Shown: in pieces, positions 36,087-44,059 of the stretch
How the letters are laid out: each line of letters opens with the position of its first letter
Position numbering within the stretch: position 1 is the stretch's first letter
NCBI GenBank assembly: GCA_029259815.1
Contig: JAJDEJ010000121.1
Location: forward strand, 1 to 50,149
Direction of reading: 5' to 3'
Length of the DNA stretch: 50,149 nucleotides
Origin: Planctomycetaceae bacterium
GTDB lineage: Bacteria > Planctomycetota > Planctomycetia > Planctomycetales > Planctomycetaceae
Program-made: the position numbers and the translations under genes
The notes under the pieces: generated by a model
Seen by the model: the letters and a program-made list of their open reading frames with translations, nothing else
What the model was told of the DNA's origin: nothing
Database searches by the model: none

Positions 36087-36170
36087 GATGCTCAAGTGCA
36101 TGGAAGTCGAACCAGAGATGCTCAAGTGCATCGAAGTCAAACCAGAGATGCACGTGTGCATCGACATCGC
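36087..36170 (+). repeat. 30-bp direct tandem repeat, about 2.8 copies
   Basis: Units start at 36087, 36117 and 36147, each beginning GATGC and spaced exactly 30 bases; the first two differ at only a few bases and the third is diverged. There are no spacers, so it is not a CRISPR array. Because 30 is a multiple of three, a frame through it (36085-36351) encodes ten-residue repeats such as MLKCMEVEPE and MLKCIEVKPE, but that frame lacks a ribosome site. Confidence 0.85.
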
Positions 36171-36458
36171 ATGCGGTGTGGCATTTTGCTCGGCTGACCG
36201 ACGATTAGGGATGCCGACGATTCCATTTTCTGGGAATGATGCAGAAGTCCTGATCCACGAGGTTGAGTCCGTGACCAAGTCAGGGTACGAAAGAGGAAAC
36301 AAACAACACACACAGAAAATGTACGGACCGACATCGAGAACATTGCCGTGATCGATTCGTGTCCATTTCAAAAATCCACTGAAGTGACGATGGCTTGGCC
36401 AAGGTTGGCCGGTCGCCACAACAGTCTGACATTTGACTGACGACGAGGAGCAAAAGAC

Positions 36459-38198
36459 GTGTATCGACTTGACCAGGGATTGAAGGCACTCACCCAGGCT
36501 GCCGGCAAACGGGGCTTCCTGACGTTTCAGGCTGTGGACGAATTCCTGCCTGACGAGGGAGGCGACCCCACGTTGGTGGACAAGATCATCCTCTGCCTGG
36601 AGGAACTCGATCTGCCTTTGGTGAACGATCCGGCTGCCCCGAATACCGTGGCTGAGAAAACCAAGGCCAAAGAGGCTGAGAAGGCAGAAGAGCCCAGCGA
36701 TGCGGCCAAGTCCATGATCGAACCGGAGACGGTGGCGGCCATGTCGTCACGCGATCCGATTCGCATGTATTTGTCGCAGATGGGGAACATTCCTCTGCTG
36801 TCTCGTGAGGATGAGATCTTCCTCGCCAAGCAGATCGAGATCACGCGTAAGCGGTTCCGTCGCACACTCGTTGAGTCGGACTTCGTGCTGGAATTCGCCG
36901 TCGACACTTTGGAAAAAGTGCACGCGGGCGACCTGCCATTCGAGCGGACACTGCGCACGTCGGAGACAGAGAACTCCCGGAAAGAGCAGATCCTCGGTCG
37001 CATGCCGACGAACCTGCCCACGCTTCGTCGTCTGATGGATGAAAACCGTCGCGACTTCGAGATCAAGACAAATGCCGGATCGAAGAAGGATCGCGAAGCT
37101 GCTGCCGAGCGGATGGTCGTTCGTCGCCGCAAGATGTGCACTTTGTGTGAAGAGCTGTCGGTGCGAACGCATCGCATGCAGCCACAGGTGAAGCGGATGG
37201 AGCAGATCGCTCAGCAGATGACTCAGGTCGAGCAGGAGATCAAGAAGCTCAAACGTCGTCAGCAGACACGTCAGACGGATAATGAGATCCGCATGCTCGA
37301 ATCGCAGATCACTGATCTCGTTGACATGACGTTGGAGACACCGGACGAGTTTCGTGCTCGGCTGCGGAAGATCAAGCACCGCTTCGATGCCTGGACACAT
37401 GCTAAGCAGCAGCTCTCGGGCGGTAACTTGCGACTGGTGGTGTCGATCGCGAAGAAATACCGCAACCGCGGCCTGTCTTTCCTCGACCTCATTCAGGAAG
37501 GCAATGCCGGTCTGATGCGGGGTGTCGAGAAGTACGAATACCGTCGCGGCTATAAGTTCAGCACCTATGCCACGTGGTGGATTCGCCAGGCCATTACCCG
37601 TGCGGTCGCTGACCATGCCCGGACCATTCGGATCCCGGTGCACATGTTCCAGAGCATCTCGACGCTGAAGGCGAAGAGCGAGCAGATCCGTCAAGAGACG
37701 GGTCGCGAGCCGACGATCGAGGAGTTGGCGAAAGAAGTCGGTCTCGGTGTCGAAGAGACCGAACGAATTATGAAGACGTGGAAGCATCCGATCTCGCTCG
37801 ACACGCCCGTCGGCGAGAGCGAAGACTCGTCGTACGGCGACTTCCTCGAAGACAACAGCGAAGGCACGCCGGCCGACTCGGCCATGCATCAGATGCTGCG
37901 GGACAAGATCAACCATGTCCTCAAGAGTCTGACCTATCGCGAGCGCGAGATCATCAAGCTGCGGTACGGCTTGGGCGATGGTTACAGTTACACGCTGGAG
38001 GAAACTGGCCGCATCTTCAAGGTGACTCGTGAGCGGATTCGGCAGATCGAGTCGAAGGCCCTGCGTAAGCTGCAGCACCACACGCGGAGCGATCACCTCA
38101 AGGGATTCGTCGAGTCGCTGTACTCGGATGGCGAGGGACTGGGCGAGCTACTTGGACAAGCTGCCCAGGCAGAGGAACCGGTCGGAGCCGGTGCCTGA
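36459..38198 (+). CDS. rpoD: Primary sigma factor (sigma-70, RpoD)
   Basis: The 579-residue protein directs RNA polymerase to housekeeping promoters. Region 1.2 is [20 protein letters not shown]; a long helical, basic stretch between regions 1.2 and 2 follows. Region 2 runs from [20 protein letters not shown] through the 2.3-2.4 segment [20 protein letters not shown] and IRIPVHM. Region 3 and region 4 end in [19 protein letters not shown], the -35-binding helix-turn-helix. The start is GTG with GAGGAG nine bases before it. Its length and full set of regions mark a group 1 factor. It is followed by lpxB after 105 bases, so the two may be cotranscribed. Confidence 0.97.
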   Translation: MYRLDQGLKALTQAAGKRGFLTFQAVDEFLPDEGGDPTLVDKIILCLEELDLPLVNDPAAPNTVAEKTKAKEAEKAEEPSDAAKSMIEPETVAAMSSRDPIRMYLSQMGNIPLLSREDEIFLAKQIEITRKRFRRTLVESDFVLEFAVDTLEKVHAGDLPFERTLRTSETENSRKEQILGRMPTNLPTLRRLMDENRRDFEIKTNAGSKKDREAAAERMVVRRRKMCTLCEELSVRTHRMQPQVKRMEQIAQQMTQVEQEIKKLKRRQQTRQTDNEIRMLESQITDLVDMTLETPDEFRARLRKIKHRFDAWTHAKQQLSGGNLRLVVSIAKKYRNRGLSFLDLIQEGNAGLMRGVEKYEYRRGYKFSTYATWWIRQAITRAVADHARTIRIPVHMFQSISTLKAKSEQIRQETGREPTIEELAKEVGLGVEETERIMKTWKHPISLDTPVGESEDSSYGDFLEDNSEGTPADSAMHQMLRDKINHVLKSLTYREREIIKLRYGLGDGYSYTLEETGRIFKVTRERIRQIESKALRKLQHHTRSDHLKGFVESLYSDGEGLGELLGQAAQAEEPVGAGA

Positions 38199-38303
38199 TG
38201 AGGTCGCGCTCCCGCGTGAGTCACGGCTAAACGGAGATCATGAGTCCTGTTTCGCCGCGAACAACGGGAGCCTTCAACTATCAATTCAAAGGGATGTGCA
38301 CGG

Positions 38304-39467
38304 ATGCACCTGTTCTTTTCCGTCGGCGAACCAAGCGGCGACGAGCATGCGACCGAAGTGATCGAGGAGATTCTCTCTCGTCATCCCGAGGCTCGCATCT
38401 CTGGATTTGGCGGTCCGTGTATGGCACGGACCGGGGTTGAGCAGCTGTACCCGCTCGCCAGGCATGCGGTGATGGGGCTCTTCAGAGTCCTGCCCCTGCT
38501 GTTGATGTACATCAAACAGCTGCGTCGAGCGGGCCGCTGGTTTCGCAATGAGCGACCTGATGCGGTCGTTCTCGTTGACTGCCCGGGGTTCAACTGGTGG
38601 ATCGCCCGGCAGGCGAAGAAGTACGACATCCCGGTGTTCTACTACCTGCCGCCTCAACTTTGGGCGTGGGCACCCTGGCGAATTCGCAAGGTGCGTAAGT
38701 ACGTGGATCACATTCTCTCGGCATTGTCATTCGAGGTTGAGTGGTATCGACAGCGAGGGGTGGAGGTTGAGTTCGTTGGCCATCCGTTCTTTGCTGAAGT
38801 CGCACGGCATCCGCTGAACGACGAAGTGCTCAGTTGTCTGCAGGAGGATGAGCGGCGTGTAATTGGTGTGCTGCCGGGCTCGCGGACACAGGAGGTGAAG
38901 CGGAATTTCCCCGTGATGCTCAAGGTGCTCAGTCGGCTGCACGAGAAGCATCCGCATGTGCGATTTCCTGTCGCATGTTACAAACCAGAACATGTCGAGT
39001 TGTGCCGGGAATTGCTTGAGAAGAAACACCGACATTTGCCGCTGGCATTGCACCTCGGCCACACCTCGGAGATCGTCCATGCCGCCGAGTGTTGCCTGAT
39101 GGTCTCGGGCTCGGTGAGCCTGGAACTGCTGGCTCGCGAAACGCCGGCTGTCGTTCTCTACCGCAGCAGTTGGATGATGGCGGCGTTTGCCCGCGTCTTC
39201 ATCACTTGTCGTTACATGACGTTGGTGAACCTGCTGGCCGGTCGTGAGATGATGCCGGAGTTCCCCTTTGTCACCCATACATCACGATACGTCACACAAA
39301 TGTCGAGTATTCTCGACACGTGGCTGTCGTCAGAACCTGATCGACAAGCCGTCATTCGTGATCTCTCCGACCTGCGGGAAGCCGTTGCTCACCCAGATGG
39401 CATCGAACGGACGGCTGCATCGATTCTGGAACAAGTTGAACCGAGAACGACCAAACAGGCAGCCTGA
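38304..39467 (+). CDS. lpxB: Lipid-A-disaccharide synthase
   Basis: The 387-residue GT19 enzyme joins UDP-2,3-diacylglucosamine and lipid X to form the disaccharide core of lipid A at the inner face of the cytoplasmic membrane. The N-terminal FFSVGEPSGDEHATEVIEE, then LVDCPGFNWWIARQAKKYDI, YYLPPQLWAWAPWRIRKVRK, VEFVGHPFF and VLPGSRTQEVKRNFPVML are all family signatures, as is SGSVSLELLARETPAVVLYR. Its presence supports a Gram-negative type outer membrane in this lineage. Other lpx genes are not in the window. Confidence 0.96.
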   Translation: MHLFFSVGEPSGDEHATEVIEEILSRHPEARISGFGGPCMARTGVEQLYPLARHAVMGLFRVLPLLLMYIKQLRRAGRWFRNERPDAVVLVDCPGFNWWIARQAKKYDIPVFYYLPPQLWAWAPWRIRKVRKYVDHILSALSFEVEWYRQRGVEVEFVGHPFFAEVARHPLNDEVLSCLQEDERRVIGVLPGSRTQEVKRNFPVMLKVLSRLHEKHPHVRFPVACYKPEHVELCRELLEKKHRHLPLALHLGHTSEIVHAAECCLMVSGSVSLELLARETPAVVLYRSSWMMAAFARVFITCRYMTLVNLLAGREMMPEFPFVTHTSRYVTQMSSILDTWLSSEPDRQAVIRDLSDLREAVAHPDGIERTAASILEQVEPRTTKQAA

Positions 39468-39527
39468 GCCTGGAGTGCAACAGCCAGTTCACTCCCTGTC
39501 GACCTCAGCACATCGCGCAAAGAGAAA

Positions 39528-39550
39528 GCCCAACGAGATTGTCGTCGGGC
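39528..39550. terminator. Hairpin between convergent lpxB and the exported protein gene
   Basis: GCCCAACGA (39528-39536) pairs with TCGTCGGGC (39542-39550) with one mismatch, around GATTG. It lies midway between the two stop codons, as a shared terminator would. Confidence 0.45.
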
Positions 39551-39577
39551 GTGGCCTATTGAACTTGTGTTCAGCTT

Positions 39578-40159
39578 TCAGTTGCTCGCATCTCCGTCAT
39601 CCTCAATCGCGAGAATAATGGCAACAGTGGCACCAGCAACGCCGGCTCCAATTCCCAATGCAATCAGTTGCTTCTTGCTTAGACCGGTCAGTGGGTTTAG
39701 AAAACCGGTCCCGGTTGGCCATGAGAGTCTGGGGAATCTCCCCCCCTCTGAGGCGCTTCGAACCACAGGTCCGTCTTCCTCGACAATGACGAACGCGTTG
39801 AGGGCCTGAGGCGGTGCTGTGCCGGTCGCCCACATGCGGGCTGCGTAGGCAGTCTGTCCCACCTGCACAACGCACGATCCCCCCTGGAGCCCAGGCACGG
39901 CGAATTGACCTTTTTCGTCAGCGGTGACTTGATAATCTTCGCCGTTGGAATGCAGAGCGACCTTCAATCCGGCCCCCGGTTGTCCTGCGGAGGTCACCAC
40001 ATAGCCGCGTGCGACTCCGCCCTCGGCTAACTCCACGTCTCGAATCACAGGCTGCTGAGTTTCGGCAGAATCTGCTGAAGAATCCGCGAACGCTTGATGT
40101 GGAGCCACCAAAGTGAGACACACAATCCCTGTCAGTATCTGGTTGATATTCCGGCTCAT
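39578..40159 (-). CDS. Exported carboxypeptidase-regulatory-like domain protein
   Basis: The 193-residue product has a signal peptide (NINQILTGIVCLTLVAPHQAFA), then a small beta-sandwich resembling carboxypeptidase regulatory-like/TTR-52 domains (VARGYVVTSAGQPGAGLKVA, TADEKGQFAVPGLQGGSCVV), a linker, and a C-terminal hydrophobic helix (KKQLIALGIGAGVAGATVAI) that should anchor it in a membrane. AAGGATC precedes the ATG at 40159. It is divergent from the polysaccharide cluster, so it may belong to the cell-surface machinery, but that is only position-based. Confidence 0.75.
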   Translation of the reverse strand: MSRNINQILTGIVCLTLVAPHQAFADSSADSAETQQPVIRDVELAEGGVARGYVVTSAGQPGAGLKVALHSNGEDYQVTADEKGQFAVPGLQGGSCVVQVGQTAYAARMWATGTAPPQALNAFVIVEEDGPVVRSASEGGRFPRLSWPTGTGFLNPLTGLSKKQLIALGIGAGVAGATVAIILAIEDDGDASN

Positions 40160-40520
40160 AGATCCTTGCCCGTGAAAAACATCCATGTATGGCTCACTTG
40201 GGTTTGTACATCGGTTACTGCTGAACAGAGCGACAGTCAAAGTCGCTGCAGTTGTTGCCCCCTGTATGAATGGCAGTAATTCTTGTCAACATCGACAGGT
40301 CTCCAGACATTGTCTCGCGTCAGGTGATTGAGTCTGGACTCAACCTCACGCCACGTAACTCACCTATTCCCCGGACCGAGATTGTGCTAATCAGCAAAAC
40401 CCTCAAAGTTTGCCTCAAGCCCACGGTCTCAATCTGTCGACGGTCCGCCTCTCCCTGGGTGGGTGGCCATGGGGTTTTTTGAGCCTGTCGGCACTCCTGT
40501 TTACGAACATCGCACTCTCG
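40160..40520. promoter_or_regulatory. Divergent promoter region of the polysaccharide cluster
   Basis: About 360 bases separate the exported protein gene from the export lipoprotein gene. Frames crossing it have no signal peptide or family match. Promoters for both directions must lie here. No confident promoter, operator or strong hairpin was read. Confidence 0.4.
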
Positions 40521-41660
40521 ATGCCATCGAAATACACCAATTGGATGACTGGGATGCCTGCGGGAAGTCTCAATCGACACATCTGCCTGATTCTGTGCAT
40601 GGCTGCCATAACGTGCAGTTTCACCGGCTGCTCGCAGATGTCTCTGACCAAAAGACAGGTGCGCAGGTATCGTCCGTCAAATTTGCCCAAACACTTCGCT
40701 GCCAAGCCGATCCAAGACTACTCACAAATCGATCTCACGCCTTATGCGAAAGCGACTGCAAATGAAGAAAAACTGCATCCAGGTGATCGCATCGCAATTC
40801 AGCTCAATTCGGGAGCCTGGGGCGAAGAGGCTAAGCAAGTTTGGAAGGTCGGCATCGATGACACAGGCCAAGCGGTTCTGCCTCAAATCGGGGCGGTTCG
40901 ACTGGCGGGCCTGACTCAGGCAGAGGCCGAAAAGTCGATCGTGCATGCAAGTCAGACACGGCAAGTCTTTCTCACCCCCACAGTGAACATCGCCTTGGAG
41001 GAGCGTCCCGATCGCACTGTCAAGGTCATGGGAGCCGTGAACCAACCGGGTGAACTCGCAGTCAATCGTGAGAACCTGTCGCTCGCCGATGTGATCGTGC
41101 GGGCAGGAGGACTGTCAAACACGTCGACAGGACGGATCGTCGTCAGCGGTGGAACAATTGACTCCAGTCCCGAGATGACTTCGCAGCGAGGCACGTTGAC
41201 ATCGATTGGCCAAGGTCAGATCCCCGCCCGGACAGTCAGTCTGGCAGAGGCAGCACCGGCGGAATTGGCCGAGATCACCGTCCCCCAAGGGGCTGTGGTG
41301 TCGGTCGAACAAGCTCCTCAGTCAGGGATTCAGGTGATCGGAGTGATCCGCAATCAGCTTGTCGATCTCCCTCCGGGCAAGAACGTCCGTCTGCTGGATG
41401 CACTGGCAATGGCGGGTGGTCCAAGCTATTCCAACTGGATTCTCGATCGGGTCGACGTGATCCGCAAGTCACCCGATGGCCAGTCGACCATCCGAATCAA
41501 GTGCTCGATTCGAGGTGCCAAGAACGACTCCCGTAAAAACATCCTGCTCGCCTCTCATGACGTTGTGAGTGTTGAAGAGAACATCGTGACCTTCACACTC
41601 TCGACGGTGCAATCGTTATTCGCAGTGGGGACCTCCGGCATGCGACTGGCGGTCCCGTAG
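40521..41660 (+). CDS. Outer-membrane polysaccharide export lipoprotein (Wza-like, SLBB)
   Basis: The 379-residue protein carries a lipoprotein signal with lipobox SFTGC (CLILCMAAITCSFTGC). It then has the Poly_export domain (KLHPGDRIAIQLNSG, VLPQIGAVRLAGLTQAEAEK) and two SLBB domains (VKVMGAVNQPGELAVN and IQVIGVIRNQLVDLPPGKNV). Wza-type proteins form the outer-membrane pore for exopolysaccharide. This one is a full-length variant with two SLBB units. The start is uncertain: 40521 and 40554 both give a usable signal and neither has a good ribosome site. It opens a three-gene cluster with the kinase and polymerase. Confidence 0.9.
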   Translation: MPSKYTNWMTGMPAGSLNRHICLILCMAAITCSFTGCSQMSLTKRQVRRYRPSNLPKHFAAKPIQDYSQIDLTPYAKATANEEKLHPGDRIAIQLNSGAWGEEAKQVWKVGIDDTGQAVLPQIGAVRLAGLTQAEAEKSIVHASQTRQVFLTPTVNIALEERPDRTVKVMGAVNQPGELAVNRENLSLADVIVRAGGLSNTSTGRIVVSGGTIDSSPEMTSQRGTLTSIGQGQIPARTVSLAEAAPAELAEITVPQGAVVSVEQAPQSGIQVIGVIRNQLVDLPPGKNVRLLDALAMAGGPSYSNWILDRVDVIRKSPDGQSTIRIKCSIRGAKNDSRKNILLASHDVVSVEENIVTFTLSTVQSLFAVGTSGMRLAVP

Positions 41661-41730
41661 GCAAGAGCCAAGCTCTGGTGCACATCGAGCCCGATGCGCT
41701 AGATCTGATCCCCCTCAATTCGTCAGACCG

Positions 41731-44055
41731 GTGAGTGCAGCTGTGCAAATCGATCCTTATCAAACTCCCGATCCTTCCGAGTCATCACGTGGATCGGATC
41801 CGTTTGATTCGTTCATCCGGTTTCTGCACGTCGTGAATCGGCGGCGGATGATCCTGATCTATGCGGTTGCCGCTGCCGTTTGCGTGGCGGTCATCTATTA
41901 CAAAAGGATCCCCCGACAGTATGCCGCATCAGCCTCATTGATGATTCGGCAGGTCTCGACTGATCCAAAACTGGAGACGTCGCTCGCGGCTCACGGTCTG
42001 CTGTCCAGCTACAAGCAATTGCTTCTCAGTGATCCTGTCCTCATCAGCACGGTTGAGCACTTGCAGGTTCGTCCCCCGGAACTCGCCGGACAAACCGAGC
42101 GTTCGAAGTGGCCCTCAGCTCTGCGAAACATGCTGTCGGTTTCGTTCTCGTCAGAGGAAAATATCCTGTATGCCAAGTGTCAGTCGAAAGACCCCGCAGC
42201 GACCGTCCATGTCCTGGAATCGCTGACCACGTCCTCGTCCAAATTCATGGAGGACTTCCAACAGGATATGTCGCTCGACCTGGTCACCCGGTTGGACAGC
42301 GAACGCCATGAGCTTGAAGAACGGTTGTTCGCACGCGAACGAGATTTGCTGACCGCCAGGAAGGAATGCGGGGACATCAGCCTCTCCGAAGACTCCGAGG
42401 AATCTCACCCGCTAGTGCAGCGGGTTGCCCAACTCAACAACGAGTTGACCACCGTGAGGCGTCGGCGTCTCGAGCTGGAGTCGATGTACTCCTCGATGAT
42501 GATTCTTGTGCAGTCGAATTCCGATCTCACACAGGCACTCCAGAAACTCGCGACCATCGTTGGGCCAGAAGTCTTGCTGCGCATCCCCGGACAGGCAGCG
42601 ACCAACGCCCAGACGGTCCGTCTCTTGCAAGACGAACTCAAACAGATGGAGTCCGAGTTGACCGCTCTGAGTCGACACTACGGGTCGGGCCATTCCGAGA
42701 TCGTTCGTCGTCAGTCACTCGTTCGCTCACAGCAACAACGACTCACTACGGCACAGCAGGAAATGCAGCAACAGCTGAGCATTGGCCTGCGTGATCCCAA
42801 AGTCGGACGATGGATGCTCGAAACGGTCCGAGCCGAACTGACAACCATTCAACAGTACGAAGCGGCTTTGCAATCTGAATATCAAGCCGCAGAGGGTCAG
42901 GCACTGGCGCTCAGCGATAAACTGGCGGACATTCGTGTGTCAGAACGAGAAGTCGACATCCTCCGGCAACTGCACACGTCGCTACTCAATCGACTCAGTG
43001 CGATCGACATTGGTCAGGGAAGCGGTGCATTCCGCGTCGCCGTGCTGACTGAACCGCTGACACCAACCAGTCCCGTCTATCCGGTACTGAGCAAGATCGT
43101 CATTCAGTTTACGATGGCCGCTGTGCTTTTGAGTCTGGGTACGATCTACGTGATGGACATGCTGGACGACCGCCTGCGATCACCCGAGGAGGTTCGTGAC
43201 CAACTTCACCTGCCAGTTCTCGGCATCATCCGAGAACTCCCTGAGGAAGAGTTGAAGCAGACTTCGTTATACGTTCACGACTTCCCTCAGACTGCTCAGA
43301 GTGAGTGCTTCCGAACATTGCGAACTTCGCTGGCTTTATCAACATCGGAGACTAACTGTATCGCGGTCACCAGTACCGAACCAAGCGAAGGCAAGACAAC
43401 ACTCACTGCCAATTTGGCGATTGCGTTTGCTCAAACCGGGCAACGGACATTGCTCGTCGACGCCGATATGCGGCGACCGGGGCTCTCGAAGCTGCTGGAA
43501 GTCAGAGCCCGGCCCGGACTGTCCGAAGTTCTGAGAGCAGAAACTGATGTCCCTGGCGAGTGTCGTGAGCGAACAGTCCCGACCGAGGTTCCCCTCTTGG
43601 ACGTGATGCCCTGCGGGCCGCGCATCCAGAACGCGGGGATGTTGCTCTCCATGCCTGCACTGGCAGACATGCTCGACTGGGCTGTCTCGGAATACGACCA
43701 AGTGATCGTCGACTGCCCACCGTCACTCGCAGTCAGCGATGCGGCCATGATTGGTCGGTGTGTCGATGGCACCCTGTTCCTGCTGAATCCAAACAGCACG
43801 CATCGACGCAGCGTGCTCCGCGCGGTGCAGCATCTGAGGTCAATGGGCCTCAACCTGCTGGGTGTTGTCGTCAACTCCATGCAAGAGGAGAAGAAATCCG
43901 GGTACGGCGGATATGGCTACGGATACGGTTACGGTTACGGCTATGGCACCAAAGATGCCTATGGCGAGGAAGAGGACATCGCTGACCGGGCCGAGAATGA
44001 AGGTCCGTTGAGCGATGAGGATGAGTTGACCATCCCGCTCAGGAAGGCAGCCTGA
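41731..44055 (+). CDS. Wzc-like chain-length regulator and bacterial tyrosine kinase
   Basis: The 774-residue inner-membrane protein has an N-terminal Wzz domain with two helices (RMILIYAVAAAVCVAVIYYK and VIQFTMAAVLLSLGTIYVMD), a long periplasmic coiled-coil region, and a cytoplasmic BY-kinase domain. Kinase motifs are PSEGKTTL (Walker A, near 550), LLVDADMRRP (Walker A') and VIVDCPPSL (Walker B). The C-terminus has a Tyr/Gly-rich stretch (GYGGYGYGYGYG, near residue 725) that matches the autophosphorylation tail of Wzc. It controls chain length and export of polysaccharide. The start is GTG 41731. It lies 70 bases after the export gene and 4 bases before the polymerase gene. Confidence 0.93.
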   Translation: MSAAVQIDPYQTPDPSESSRGSDPFDSFIRFLHVVNRRRMILIYAVAAAVCVAVIYYKRIPRQYAASASLMIRQVSTDPKLETSLAAHGLLSSYKQLLLSDPVLISTVEHLQVRPPELAGQTERSKWPSALRNMLSVSFSSEENILYAKCQSKDPAATVHVLESLTTSSSKFMEDFQQDMSLDLVTRLDSERHELEERLFARERDLLTARKECGDISLSEDSEESHPLVQRVAQLNNELTTVRRRRLELESMYSSMMILVQSNSDLTQALQKLATIVGPEVLLRIPGQAATNAQTVRLLQDELKQMESELTALSRHYGSGHSEIVRRQSLVRSQQQRLTTAQQEMQQQLSIGLRDPKVGRWMLETVRAELTTIQQYEAALQSEYQAAEGQALALSDKLADIRVSEREVDILRQLHTSLLNRLSAIDIGQGSGAFRVAVLTEPLTPTSPVYPVLSKIVIQFTMAAVLLSLGTIYVMDMLDDRLRSPEEVRDQLHLPVLGIIRELPEEELKQTSLYVHDFPQTAQSECFRTLRTSLALSTSETNCIAVTSTEPSEGKTTLTANLAIAFAQTGQRTLLVDADMRRPGLSKLLEVRARPGLSEVLRAETDVPGECRERTVPTEVPLLDVMPCGPRIQNAGMLLSMPALADMLDWAVSEYDQVIVDCPPSLAVSDAAMIGRCVDGTLFLLNPNSTHRRSVLRAVQHLRSMGLNLLGVVVNSMQEEKKSGYGGYGYGYGYGYGYGTKDAYGEEEDIADRAENEGPLSDEDELTIPLRKAA

Positions 44056-44059
44056 TTTG

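Larger units (their letters stand above)
35626..36458. other. Long leader region of rpoD
   Basis: About 830 bases without a recognisable protein gene precede rpoD. Short frames at 35979-36197 and 36085-36351 have weak or no ribosome sites. A hairpin with a T-rich tail (35853-35875), two back-to-back hairpins (35941-36005) and a 30-bp tandem repeat (36087-36170) are listed separately. The rpoD promoters should be here; no confident -35/-10 pair was read. Confidence 0.5.

Noticed and set aside
36087-36170. Possible CRISPR array
   Set aside because: Repeats are directly adjacent with no spacers and no cas genes nearby.
36747-38096. 449-residue minus-strand frame opposite rpoD
   Set aside because: It mirrors a highly conserved sigma factor gene and shows no family signature of its own.
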